DNA from: 4572-13 sp964594065
GTDB lineage: Bacteria; Planctomycetota; Phycisphaerae; Sedimentisphaerales; Anaerohalosphaeraceae
NCBI GenBank assembly: GCA_964594065.1
Contig: CAZQKX010000038.1
Location: 1-33,719 of the forward strand
Direction of reading: 5' to 3'
Length of the DNA: 33,719 nt
Under the pieces are notes generated by a model, which searched no databases, had not been told where the DNA came from, and saw nothing but the letters and a program-made list of their open reading frames with translations. A program made the position numbers and the translations under genes. Positions within the stretch are counted from its first letter, which is position 1. Each line of letters begins with the position of its first letter. Of the stretch, positions 22,801 to 32,600 are shown piece by piece.

Positions 22801-25588
22801 TGCAATTGTTGATATGTATCATGCAGTTCCCGTAACCAATCCTGCTCAGAACGGTACCATCCAGTGCGATGGTCTGCTGAGTGTCAAAGATAACGCCCAG
22901 ATACTGAATACAAATGTCATTGTCACCCGTGCAAGTTTTGAAGGTGACGTGGATATATCTAACAGCATCATTACAGCAGAAGCAGGTTCGCCATACGGCC
23001 AGTTCTTTATTGAAGACTCCGTTACCATCGCAGGGAACGATATCCATGCTGACGGGGATCGGTACATGGACCTAGATCCTAACATGTTTACCGGTTTGAT
23101 TGCCAACAACCGTATCTGGGTGACCATCACCGAAGGTGTGGGCAATACGCGCGGAGGCCTTCTGGAACTGCGTGGTGAAGATGGCTGGGCAAACAGTTCA
23201 TGTGATCCAAACTCCTTCTTTTGCAAGGTGGAACCGGGAACCATTCCTGATTTTGACACGACCACATGGACATTGGAAGAGCTTAAGATTGTTGAAGGGG
23301 CTAAAGTCAACCTGACCAACCGGTTTGATTTTCTTAATGGCGGTCCTGATGAAGTAATGTATGTCAAAGAGCTTGTTATGGAACCCAATTCAGTGCTCAA
23401 TACCTCATTCAACCGGTTTTACTATGAAGCAAATACGATAGCGGATTCTGCAGTTATTAAAAACGAACCGCTTTTAGGTTTTTCACTCAATAATATAGCC
23501 TTTGATAATGACAACGAGTTTTTAGCACGAATTGTTCACAATAATTATATCCATCCTGATAATCCTCAATACAATCGGATACATGATAAGCATATTATGG
23601 GCGTATTGCCTGATCCCAATGGGATGATGCGAATGTGCAACCTGATTGATAACTATTCAAATTCACCGACTTATGGTCAGCTTATCTATGCTCGAGCCAA
23701 AGGCACTTTTGCTAAGTCCAATGAAGAAGAGATCCTGGTTTGGTTCGAATATTTATTTGATTATGACTCTTTCCTTATTTCCCGTCAGGACGTTGAACTT
23801 GTTGTTTACCTGTCAGCGGATCCGGAACTGACGAGCAACCGGATTGAGGTAGCCAGCTTACAGGCCCCGCCGGAAGGTCGTCCGGGTTCTACCGAAAGCG
23901 AGCGATTTGGTACCTTCCGCCAATTTGTCAATACCCAGGGTCTGAATTTCATTCGCGGCACTCGCATCGAACTGGAGTTGATCGGTCCGGATGGCACGAG
24001 CTGTTATATCAACAATTTTGACCCGCAGGTCTTCTGCCGGGACGACTACTGCTCGGATGTCACCGGCGATACCCAAATCACTGTCCTGGATTATCTGACG
24101 GTGGTCGGTGAATACGGGACGACGGCCGATATTCCTATTGACGGCCAGGACAGTCGCTCCTGCCTGGACAGTATCTTCGGCAATGACGGCTTTGTGGACT
24201 GGCAGGATGTTACGTCCTGGGACTGGCTGGTCAATCAGTCCGGTGTTGGCCATCTGTGTGCGATCCCCCTGACCGGCACAGCTTCCGGCAACAGTTCGAT
24301 CTCCTCGATCTCGACGAGCCTGGATGAACTGCCGGCAGAACTGCTGATCGCCGGCAAGCGGCCCAATCCGTCTAATCCTGCTCAGATGGAGGATAAGCTC
24401 TATGTGGTTGATCCGGCCGGGGATTACAAAGCCAACAGCCGCTGTATCCTTGAACACGCTAACGCCCGACTTGTTCAGGATAACCAAGGGCAGTTTTACC
24501 AAGTCAATCTTCAGGCAGGGCTGGTTTCAATTAATGATGCCAATGACCTGTTTCCCCCGGCCCGGTTGACATACGACTCGGATCCCCGCTATCAGATTCC
24601 CGTGGAGGTGTTGGTTGGCCTACAGGGCAGCAGCGGCAATTGGGTCGGTCGTCCGATCCAGGATGCGGTTTTTGATACGGCAGGTAATTTGTATGTGCTG
24701 CCCGTTGTGGTTGATCCCAACACCGCCGGAGAACCGTATATGGCCGTCGCACAACTGCAGCCGCTACCGGGCCAGAATCCGCCTTATCAGTTGATACGCT
24801 TATATGATGATCCGCCCCAGGAAGGCGACAACCAGGAGCGTAATGCCCTGCGTGAGGTGGAACTTGACACAGAAGGTTATCTGTACGTACTCAATGCTCA
24901 CGGTGTCAATGAAAGCAGTATCCTGTGGGTATACGACACAGATGCCTCGGAGCCGATTGTCCGTGTGGAGCTGGGCGATCCCAATGGATCAACGTACATT
25001 CCCGGCCCGCTGGCACTGCTGGCTTCGACGCAGTCAGAGAAGCTGTATCTGACATCCTCGTTAAATGCCCCGGCTGCTGAGTCAGCAACTCTCTATCAGA
25101 TGTCGACGGCGGACTTTTCCGTTGCGGAGATTCCGATTCCGGGGATGGGCCATATCACCGGGATTACAGAGAATCCGGGTACCGGGGATCTATGGGTGAG
25201 TGGTTTTACGATGTCGGACATTCCTGAATACCTCAACAATATTAATCTGCCGCCGTTCTATGAACCGTATCTGGCCCAGGTTTCGTCGACCGGTGTTGTT
25301 CAGGACGTGCTGTGTCTGACGGATAATGATCCAAATCACGACCTGGCATTGCCGGTGTCCATCCAGTGGACAGGCAATACAAGTGTTGATTCCTGTGAAG
25401 GGGCTGACATCGACGGCAGCGGAGATGTCGGATTAGGTGATTTAGCCAGGATAGCTCAAGCCTGGCTGAGCATGTCAGGCGACGGCAACTGGGATCAGGC
25501 CTGTGACTTGTCAGAGCCACTTAATGTTATTGACTTCTATGATTTTGCCGTCATGGGACGAAACTGGAAAGAAGGCAACTGTCAATGA
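19898..25588 (+). CDS. Giant secreted beta-helix/RCC1-like/dockerin-like protein, apparent ATT start (paralogue 1)
   Basis: Predicted exported protein of about 1,896 residues, function unknown. No ATG, GTG or TTG supports a signal peptide: the frame has a stop at 19883 and AAGGAGG at 19884-19890, then, 7 bases on, ATT at 19898. From there a signal peptide (hydrophobic LIIFGLILILICC, cut after SQA) leads into YVDDDATG, as in the ATG-started paralogue at 25654. The GTG at 19988 would lack any signal. Order: parallel beta-helix repeats of the NCTFTGNSADYGGGMYN type (about 178-608); seven RCC1-like repeats (625-878); a paralogue-shared region (about 968-1378); an internal dockerin-like DVTGDTQITVLDY segment (about 1383-1450); a propeller-like region (about 1478-1825); and a C-terminal dockerin-like DIDGSGDVGLGDL domain. 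Probably a surface or adhesive protein (inference). Confidence 0.85.
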   Translation: MKKTYIETFLIIFGLILILICCNSQAATIYVDDDATGTNNGSSWTDAYNYLQNALVDAVSDDEIWVAEGIYYPDQGGGWMAGNRYAAFELANSVAVYGGFADTGNSTWQDRDPNQFETILSGDIGTSEDPSDNCYHVLYHLIGLELNATAVLDGFTITAGYADGPGFHSFGGGICNDNNNPTVTNCKFIGNVAIREGGGMFNYISSPTVTNCIFSANLADYGSGVANWSNSEPNISNCTFTGNLANYGGGMENYISSPVLTDCTFTNNQAGSGGGVYNEGSSPIVTNCIFTGNSTDYGGGGMFNYISNPVLTDCTFTNNQSGSGGGIYNEDSSPRVTECAFNGNSDIIMGGGVANWDNSKPDMNNCTFTDNSADYGGGLFNSMNSSPEVSDCIFTGNSAGNSGGGIYSQDNSDPNITGCTFINNSAMGGGGMLNSHCNPTVIDCNFISNSAQNGGGMMNGYNSPTVIGCTFSGNIADAHGGGIFNSFNSPTVSGCIFTNNSANAGGGMSNSNNISLIISYCNFSDNSAALGGGMYNSLNKPTLNNCTFTGNTADTGGGGMYNGFASSPTMTDCTFTDNVCNTDHYGAGIYNSNSTLQAANCTINGNNPTGLYFFATSTVPPAGNGYIAVSAGGFHSLALKADGSVVGWGSNLYGQATPPDNNDAYTAISTGTSHSLALKTDGSIVGWGDDDFGQSSPPAGNDYVAIAAGITHSLALKTDGSIVCWGDDSYDLSSPPAGDNYVAIAAGAFHSLALTAEGSIVGWGENSSGQSSPPAGNDYTAVSAGFMFSLALKEDGSLVGWGLDNFGQASPPAGNDYVAIAAGLDHGMALKADGTLVGWGNNEHGQADPPIGNDYTAIAAEMHNLALKTDGSIIAWPKLTMTLTDCTIDNNSTYGVWMEEYIDVEIEGNVEIVDNNWIGKDIELNGNGKLYLNPNSTLELSDSTISCDIFGTGSILVAADTELVIKGDAIVDMYHAVPVTNPAQNGTIQCDGLLSVKDNAQILNTNVIVTRASFEGDVDISNSIITAEAGSPYGQFFIEDSVTIAGNDIHADGDRYMDLDPNMFTGLIANNRIWVTITEGVGNTRGGLLELRGEDGWANSSCDPNSFFCKVEPGTIPDFDTTTWTLEELKIVEGAKVNLTNRFDFLNGGPDEVMYVKELVMEPNSVLNTSFNRFYYEANTIADSAVIKNEPLLGFSLNNIAFDNDNEFLARIVHNNYIHPDNPQYNRIHDKHIMGVLPDPNGMMRMCNLIDNYSNSPTYGQLIYARAKGTFAKSNEEEILVWFEYLFDYDSFLISRQDVELVVYLSADPELTSNRIEVASLQAPPEGRPGSTESERFGTFRQFVNTQGLNFIRGTRIELELIGPDGTSCYINNFDPQVFCRDDYCSDVTGDTQITVLDYLTVVGEYGTTADIPIDGQDSRSCLDSIFGNDGFVDWQDVTSWDWLVNQSGVGHLCAIPLTGTASGNSSISSISTSLDELPAELLIAGKRPNPSNPAQMEDKLYVVDPAGDYKANSRCILEHANARLVQDNQGQFYQVNLQAGLVSINDANDLFPPARLTYDSDPRYQIPVEVLVGLQGSSGNWVGRPIQDAVFDTAGNLYVLPVVVDPNTAGEPYMAVAQLQPLPGQNPPYQLIRLYDDPPQEGDNQERNALREVELDTEGYLYVLNAHGVNESSILWVYDTDASEPIVRVELGDPNGSTYIPGPLALLASTQSEKLYLTSSLNAPAAESATLYQMSTADFSVAEIPIPGMGHITGITENPGTGDLWVSGFTMSDIPEYLNNINLPPFYEPYLAQVSSTGVVQDVLCLTDNDPNHDLALPVSIQWTGNTSVDSCEGADIDGSGDVGLGDLARIAQAWLSMSGDGNWDQACDLSEPLNVIDFYDFAVMGRNWKEGNCQ
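20430..21720 (+). repeat. Parallel beta-helix coding repeats in paralogue 1
   Basis: About eighteen imperfect units of roughly 25 codons, each close to S-P-T-V-T-N-C-T-F-T-G-N-S-A with GGGMYN. The units vary in sequence at DNA level and keep the reading frame, so they are protein repeats and not a CRISPR-like array. Confidence 0.85.
21771..22530 (+). repeat. Seven RCC1-like repeats inserted in the beta-helix of paralogue 1
   Basis: Six full units of about 38 codons (pattern AISAGxxHSLALKxDGSxVGWG, then GQ and PPAGNDY) and a shorter seventh ending in IIAWP. Before and after the block the sequence returns to beta-helix style (CTINGNNPTG before, TLTDCTIDNNS after). Seven units would close a seven-bladed propeller. 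Paralogues 2 and 3 lack this block in the sequence present. Confidence 0.85.
23696..23750 (+). repeat. 55-base segment repeated exactly at the window end
   Basis: Identical to 33665-33719 in paralogue 3, including codon choice, and bounded on the left by an A/C difference. The right boundary in the second copy is the end of the window itself. Confidence 0.95.
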
Positions 25589-25595
25589 GATAGAA

Positions 25596-25646
25596 CCTGT
25601 TTTAAAAAGATATTCTGCTATATTCAGTAGAATAAAACCATACAGG
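25596..25646 (+). promoter_or_regulatory. Intergenic stem-loop ahead of paralogue 2
   Basis: Core hairpin TATTCT.CT / AG.AGAATA (25611-25634), flanked by complementary GTTTTA/TAAAAC and by CCTGT/ACAGG. The ACAGG arm touches the ribosome site of the next gene (ACAGGAGG), so folding could lower its translation. No T-run follows, so it is not a terminator. Confidence 0.35.
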
Positions 25647-25653
25647 AGGAAAA

Positions 25654-28600
25654 ATGAACGAGAAGACAAATGTACTGATAATTTGGCTCGTCACACAATT
25701 AATCCTTATCCTGATCTGCTGTGATTCCCAGGCAACCACTTTTTATGTGGATGATGATGCGACGGGTGCCAATGACGGCTCATCCTGGACCGATGCGTAT
25801 AACTATCTGCAGAATGCTTTGGCAGACGCTGTTTCCGGTGATGAGATCTGGGTAGCGGAAGGAACCTATAAACCCGACCAGGGAGCCGGCCAGACTCCCG
25901 GCAATCAAAATGCAACGTTTCAACTTGTAAGTGGTGTTAAGCTATTTGGCGGATTTCCCTCCGGCGGTGGTAACTGGCAACAGCGTGATCCGGATAAGTT
26001 CCCGACCATTCTCAGCGGCGACCTTAATGGCGATGATACTTACAGCAATCTTCCGGGGCCGGGATTTTGGGACTGGTGGATGGCAGACATATGTAATGCG
26101 TTAAACTCTTGGTGTGATGGATTTGATTACGACTACTCTGGTATTGTTGATTCGCTTGATTACCCATTCTTCTGGATGCTGCACAGTCATTACACTGACA
26201 ATAGCGCGCACGTAGTTACCGGGTCGTGGACTTCACCAAATACGCTTCTGGATGGTTTTACTGTCACTGCTGGTTGCGGCTCATGGCCTTCCAATTCTGG
26301 TGGAGGGATGTATAATCTCGAAGACTGTTTAGCGAGAATCAGTAATTGTATATTCAGTAATAATATGGCTGTTACAAGTAATGGGGGCGGGATGTATAAT
26401 GGAACGAACAGCAGTCCTTCATTGGTCAACTGTTCCTTCATTAACAATCTGGCAACCCCCGACCACGATGAATTTTGGGACCCTGAGGATGATGTTTTTA
26501 CCTTTATGGAAGGCCACGGTGCGGCCATGTATAATGACACTGGCAGCAGTCCTGTCTTGATCAACTGTACTTTTACTAATAATGCTGTGTATGAAAGCGG
26601 TATGGGCGCAGTCTACAACAACGGCAGCAATCTCGAACTTATTAACTGTACATTTAGCGAAAATAACAAGGGAATGGCCTTTACGAAAAGTATTGAGATT
26701 GGTGAAGTTCCAGATGTAATATGGTCTGACAGCGGCCTCTATCTGGCCGGGAGCACTCTTATATGTACCCATTCTGCGCTTAACGGTATTGCCGGACTCA
26801 TCGGAGGCAATAGCATGATAACAGATTTTACTTCGATGACAGTTGATTTAAGAAGCCAAATGGTTATAGCCGGCGATACGCTGGTTAATCTCGCTGACTT
26901 AACAGACCCTAACCTCCATGGAACAATCCAATGTAATGGCCTCCTTCGGGTAACGGATAATGCCCAAATTATTAATGCAAATTTAGATGTTACTCGTGCC
27001 CGCTTCGAAGGGGACGTGGATATTTCCAACAGTGTTATTACCGCAGAAGCCGGTTCGCCCTACGGCCAGTTTTTTATCGAAGGCACTGCAACTATTGAAA
27101 ATAATGTTATTCAGGCCGATGGAGACCGTTATATAGACCTTGATCCACCTGTCTTTGCAGGCATCATTGCCAATAATCGTATTTTTGTGACGATCACTGA
27201 AGGAATCGGCAATATCCGTGGCGGTCTTTTAGAACTGCGGGGCCAGGATGGCTGGGCAGGCAGTACATGCGACCCGAATGAATTCCTCTGCCAGGTAAAT
27301 CCTGGAACCATTCCGAATTTTGATCCGAATACATGGATGGTAGAACAACTGAGAGTCGTCGAAGGAGCGAAGGTTAATCTTGTTAACCGTTTTGATTTTG
27401 GAAATGGTGGATATAATGAAGTGATATATGTCAAAGAGCTTATCCTGGAACCAAATTCAGTTCTTAATACATCATTCAACAAGCTCTATTATGATGTAGA
27501 TGCAATTGCGGAATCTGCCATTGTCAAAAACGAACCTCTGTTAGGTTTTTCATTGAATAATATAGCCTGTGATAATGATAATGATTTCACAGCCCGCATC
27601 GTTAATAATAATGAACATGACAGGATTCATGTCGAGCTTATTCGTGGATTGCAACCTGATCCGGCAGGTATGATGAGAATGCGGAACATAGAGCTTCTAC
27701 GTTGGATTGATGAAGAGACTTCAGAACTGGTTTTATATAACGCCCGAGCCAAAGGCAAGTTTGCCAGATCCAATGAAGAAAAGATTCTAATCTGGTTCGA
27801 GTATCTGTTTGATTATGATCCCATGCAGATCGACAGAAAAGATGTGGAACTAGTGATCTATCTGTCCGAAGATCCGAAACTGACAAGTAACCGGACCGAG
27901 GTAGCCCGTTTAAAGGCTCCGCCGGAAGGTCGTCCGGGTTCTACTAGAAGCGAGCGATTTGGTACCTTCCGCCAATTTGTCAACACGCATGGGCTATATT
28001 TTCTGCGCGGAACGCGCATCGAACTGGAACTGTGGGGGCCGAATGGGACGTGTCTCTATATTAACAACTTTGACCCTCAGGTCTTCTGCCGGGATGATTA
28101 TTGTTCGGATGTTACTGGAGACACTCAGGTGACTGTACTGGACTATTTAACTGTCGTTGGTCAATACGGGAATACGGCCGAGGTGCCCGTCGACAGCAGT
28201 TCAAGCCGATCCTGCCTGGATGGTATTTTCAGTACAAACGGTTATGTGGACTGGCAAGATCTGATCTCATGGGATTGGCTGGTCAGTCAGTCCGAGACAC
28301 CACATCTGTGCACAATCCCCATGGCCGGGACCTCTTCGGGAACACCTCCCTCGCCGCCGGTCAATACCTCCAAGCTGGATTCGCTTCCGGGTCAGCTTCT
28401 GGTAGCCGGCAAGCGTCCCTCGCCATCCAATCCGGCATTTCTGGAAGACAAATTATATGTGTTTAATGAATCCGGTCAGTACCAGGCCAGTTCCCGGTGT
28501 GTAGTCAATTCAGCCAATAGCCGGTTAATAGAGGAGACCGCCGGAAAATACTACCAGATCAATTTGGCCTGCGGATTGACCTCTATTACGGATGCCAATT

Positions 28601-29643
28601 CTCTGCTTCCTTCTGCGCGTATAGAAGTCGCCTCTGATCCACGTTACAATCTGCCGGTGGAGGTTTTAGTAGGCCTGCAGGGAGGTGGCGACAATCATGT
28701 GGGCCGTCCGGTTCAGGATGTGGCCTTTGATAGTGCAGGAGATGTATATGTTACGCCGGTGGTGGTTGACCCGAACGGTGCAGCCCAGGACTATCAGGCT
28801 ACGGCCAAGCTGCACTTGCTGCCGGACCAGAATCCGCCGTATCAACTCATCCGGTTGTATGATGATCCGCCGGAAGATGGAGAGAATCAGGAACGGAATG
28901 CCCTGCGTGAGCTGGAACTGAGCACAGACGGCTATCTGTATGTTCTTAATGCGCACAGCCTGAATGAAAGCAGCCTGCTTTGGGTGTATGATATAAATGA
29001 CTCGTATGCTTTGTTCAATCCCGTTGAACTGGGCGATCCAAACAAAACGCCGTACATTCCGGATCCCACTTCGCTGCATGTCTCGCTGGATTCGGCCTAT
29101 CTGTACCTGGCCTCCTCGCTGAATTTTCCTGAGGCCACATCGGTAACGCTGTACAAGATGTCCACGAGTAATTTTTCAGTAACGGAGATCTCGATCTCCG
29201 GGATGGGGCATATTACGGGGATTGCCGAAGACCCGGCCACGGGCGATCTGTGGGTGTCGGGCTTTACGATGACTAACATACCGGAATATGTGAACCTGTA
29301 TTCCTCACCGTTTTACCATCCCTACGTAGCCAAAGTAACTCCGGCCGAAACCGTGGAATCGGTGATAAGTCTGAGTTCTGATCCGGCAGCAGACAATGAT
29401 TTAGCGCTTCCAGTATCGATCCAATGGGTGGACGCAGGAGGCCTGGATTGCGAGGGAGCGGATATCGACGATAGCGGCGGTGTAGGATTAGGGGACGTAG
29501 TGCGTCTTTGTCAGGCATGGATGAGCAGTCCGGGAGATGGCGGCTGGGACCAAGATTGTGATCTTGCTGAACCGCTAAACTATATAGACTTAAAAGATTT
29601 TGAGGTTCTTGGTCGAAACTGGTTAAAGAGCGGATGTCAATAA
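25654..29643 (+). CDS. Secreted beta-helix protein with dockerin-like domains (paralogue 2)
   Basis: Exported protein of 1,329 residues, closely related to the upstream gene. The signal peptide is LIIWLVTQLILILICC with a cut after SQA, followed by FYVDDDATGANDGSSWTDAY. Order: N-terminal domain; a dockerin-like insert (FDYDYSGIVDSLDY, about 130-176) between GDLNGDDTYSN and DNSAHVV, segments that are normally contiguous; about five beta-helix repeats (213-343); the paralogue-shared region (419-809); an internal dockerin-like DVTGDTQVTVLDY segment (813-883); a propeller-like region (909-1256); and a C-terminal dockerin-like DIDDSGGVGLGDV domain. It has no RCC1 block. AGGAGG precedes the ATG. The stop overlaps the next gene's ribosome site, so the array is an operon. 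Several segments are nearly identical in DNA to paralogue 1, a sign of gene conversion. Confidence 0.9.
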   Translation: MNEKTNVLIIWLVTQLILILICCDSQATTFYVDDDATGANDGSSWTDAYNYLQNALADAVSGDEIWVAEGTYKPDQGAGQTPGNQNATFQLVSGVKLFGGFPSGGGNWQQRDPDKFPTILSGDLNGDDTYSNLPGPGFWDWWMADICNALNSWCDGFDYDYSGIVDSLDYPFFWMLHSHYTDNSAHVVTGSWTSPNTLLDGFTVTAGCGSWPSNSGGGMYNLEDCLARISNCIFSNNMAVTSNGGGMYNGTNSSPSLVNCSFINNLATPDHDEFWDPEDDVFTFMEGHGAAMYNDTGSSPVLINCTFTNNAVYESGMGAVYNNGSNLELINCTFSENNKGMAFTKSIEIGEVPDVIWSDSGLYLAGSTLICTHSALNGIAGLIGGNSMITDFTSMTVDLRSQMVIAGDTLVNLADLTDPNLHGTIQCNGLLRVTDNAQIINANLDVTRARFEGDVDISNSVITAEAGSPYGQFFIEGTATIENNVIQADGDRYIDLDPPVFAGIIANNRIFVTITEGIGNIRGGLLELRGQDGWAGSTCDPNEFLCQVNPGTIPNFDPNTWMVEQLRVVEGAKVNLVNRFDFGNGGYNEVIYVKELILEPNSVLNTSFNKLYYDVDAIAESAIVKNEPLLGFSLNNIACDNDNDFTARIVNNNEHDRIHVELIRGLQPDPAGMMRMRNIELLRWIDEETSELVLYNARAKGKFARSNEEKILIWFEYLFDYDPMQIDRKDVELVIYLSEDPKLTSNRTEVARLKAPPEGRPGSTRSERFGTFRQFVNTHGLYFLRGTRIELELWGPNGTCLYINNFDPQVFCRDDYCSDVTGDTQVTVLDYLTVVGQYGNTAEVPVDSSSSRSCLDGIFSTNGYVDWQDLISWDWLVSQSETPHLCTIPMAGTSSGTPPSPPVNTSKLDSLPGQLLVAGKRPSPSNPAFLEDKLYVFNESGQYQASSRCVVNSANSRLIEETAGKYYQINLACGLTSITDANSLLPSARIEVASDPRYNLPVEVLVGLQGGGDNHVGRPVQDVAFDSAGDVYVTPVVVDPNGAAQDYQATAKLHLLPDQNPPYQLIRLYDDPPEDGENQERNALRELELSTDGYLYVLNAHSLNESSLLWVYDINDSYALFNPVELGDPNKTPYIPDPTSLHVSLDSAYLYLASSLNFPEATSVTLYKMSTSNFSVTEISISGMGHITGIAEDPATGDLWVSGFTMTNIPEYVNLYSSPFYHPYVAKVTPAETVESVISLSSDPAADNDLALPVSIQWVDAGGLDCEGADIDDSGGVGLGDVVRLCQAWMSSPGDGGWDQDCDLAEPLNYIDLKDFEVLGRNWLKSGCQ

Positions 29644-29653
29644 GGAGGTTATT

Positions 29654-32600
29654 ATGTACAGGAAAGAAATGACGTTTAGGCTTAATAATCGTTTGTTTTT
29701 TCATACATATCCCTTAACCACACGTTTTATTATTTTTCTTCTGATTGCACTATACTTTTCAATATCAAGTAGAGGATATGCAGATTACACATGTACTGTT
29801 TATGGGGATTGGATTGGGGGCTCACCCATTGTTGTCCAAAATGGAAGTGCTCACGGAGATGGTTTTGTTGGAGATACGGGGTATCAAGAGGCAGAGGCAA
29901 AGCTGCTTGATTCACAGCCGGTCTATACGATAGCCGGTCAAATTCGGCTTTATGGACGAGATGGGGAAGATGATATGCCTCCGGATTATCCTCAACACTC
30001 ATGCGGCCAGGCTTATGGTTTGATAACCAGCTCATTCATTCCATCGAAATACTCTTCCGGAACAACGATGTTTCTTAACCTGAGCATTACTCCGAGTGGG
30101 TCTCGTGTTGGAGATGCAGAAGACTATTATTTTAAGATTCTTAAGGGGCAGACTGTTCTAACCGAATTAACTCCACAAAAAATGACTGATGCAATTCTTG
30201 TAACAGCCGGAGATGTTTTGACTTTTGAAATGTATGCGATGGAAGATGACTTTGTACCATCAAGTTTTGGACCTCCAAGTTATGACCGGACATTTGTATT
30301 TTCTCTGATAGAAGGACAGGTTGCCGGTTATGCCTGCACCATTGAGGGTGACTGGATTGGGGATTCACCCCATATTGTCCAGAACGAAACGGCTTATGGG
30401 AATGGATTTGTTGGGGATACGGGGTATCAAGAAGCAGAGGCAAAACTGCTTGATTCACAGCCGGAATATACGATAGCCGGTCAAATCCAGCTTTATGGAC
30501 AAGATGGGGAAGATGATATGCCTCCGGATTATCCTCAACACTCATGCGGTCAGGCCTATGGTAAAATAATCGGATCCTACATTCCCTCAAAATATCCTGC
30601 CGGAACACCCCTGTTTCTTGACCTGAGCATTACACCAACCGGATCTCGAATTGGAGATGCGGAGGACTTTTATTTTAAGGTTCTTAAGGATCAGACTCTT
30701 CTAACGGAATTAACACCACAAAAAATGAATGATGCAATTCTTGTAACAGCCGGAGATGTTTTGACCTATGAAATGTATGCAATGGAAGATGATTTTGCGC
30801 CATCAAGTTTTGGACCTCCCAGTTATGACCGGACATTTGTATTTTCTGTGATAGAAGGAATTGATATCTATGTAGATGATGATGCACCAGGAGACCCGGG
30901 ACCAAATGATCCAAGTGTAAGTGATCCTTCCGAAGACGGCAGCGCGAGTCATCCATTCGATTCGATTCAGGAAGCGATTGATTCAGCCATTACTGGAAAA
31001 ACGGTACTTGTTTTAGATGGAACTTACACAGGTACGGGTAATCGAGAGATAGACTTTCATGGAAAACAAATAACTGTACACAGCGAAAACGGCTCGGAAA
31101 GTTGTATCATTGATTGCCAGGATGCTGGTCGAGCCTTTTATTTTCATACAAGTGAAGATGAATATTCAGTGGTAGACGGTTTCTTAATAAAGAACGGAAT
31201 TTCCAGTTCCGGTGGAGGGATTTACTGCACGGCCAGCAGCAGCCCAACAATCAAAAATTGTATTTTTGCAGGAAATTCTGCAACCAGTTATGGGGGTGGT
31301 TTGAGTTGTTACTCAAATAGCAATCCGACACTTATCAATTGTGTGTTCAGCGGTAATGATTCAAGTTATGGGGGCGGGATCTATATATGGAGCAATTGTG
31401 ATGTACCCATGATCGGGTGTACCCTTAGTCAAAACTCCACCGCCAACAAAGGTGGTGGAATTCGAGTTTATGATTCCAGTAGTATAACTCTTGTAAACAG
31501 TATTCTTTGGGGTAATACAGCATTGCCCGGCTATGGTCCACAAATTGGGTTATCTTCCAGTACAGCTTTAATCGTTTACAGTGATCTGGAGGGAGGGCAG
31601 CCGGACATCTCCCTTGAATCGGGTAGTGCAATTCCAGCGTACTCCAATAACATCGAAACGGATCCGTCGTTTGTCGATGCGGATGGAGAAGATGATACAG
31701 TGGGCACTGACGATGATAATCTCAGGCTACGGTCCGGCTCATCGTGTATCAATGTAGGCTATAACGCAAGTGTGCCGGCAGGAATCAGTACGGATATAGA
31801 TGGGAAAGACCGAATCATCAACGGCACAGTGGATATGGGGGCTTATGAATTCATGATCTACAATGTGGACCGTGGACTTCACTACCAGACGATCCAGCAG
31901 GCGATCGATGCCGCCTTGAATGGAAATAGTATAATGATCGGCGAGGGCACATATTTCGAAAACATTGATTTTGGGAGTAAGAACATCATCCTGACCAGTA
32001 GAAATCCAAATGATCCGGATGTGGTGGCTAATACAATTATAGATGGTCAGCAACTTGGCTCGGTCGTGACCATTCTGAATTCGAATCCTGTGATAGAGGG
32101 CCTGACCATTGTCAACGGACAGGCTGATTTCGGCGGCGGGATAAATATTAGTAATTGCAATCCGACAGTGAATAAGTGTACCTTCCGCAACAACTGGTCT
32201 ACGTTTGAACATCCGGGTGGTGGGATGTATAATAATCACAGCAATTCGATCGTAACCGGCTGTACGTTCGATGGCAATCACGCTAATGCTGGCGCCGGGA
32301 TGTATAATAGTTTCAGTCAACCGCAAGTAATCAATTGCACATTCATTAATAATACAACTGGCGTTCAAGGATCCGGTAGTGGGATGTATAACTACCACAG
32401 TGATGCAACACTGATCAATTGTACTTTCATAAACAATAATAATACTTGGTACGGAGGAGGTATTCGTAATCTTGCCAGCTCCCCGGAATTGACCGGCTGT
32501 GTTTTCAATAACAACGAGTCTCTCTGGAATGGCGGGGGAATTTCGAATTTTAGCAGCAATCCGATACTGACGGATTGTTTATTCAATAATAATACTTCAT

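Noticed and set aside
22846..23412. Long antisense open frames in the beta-helix genes (also 23858-24502, 31739-32398, 32392-32988)
   Set aside because: They are shadows produced by codon bias and repeats of the plus-strand genes; signal peptides, domains and ribosome sites all support the plus strand.
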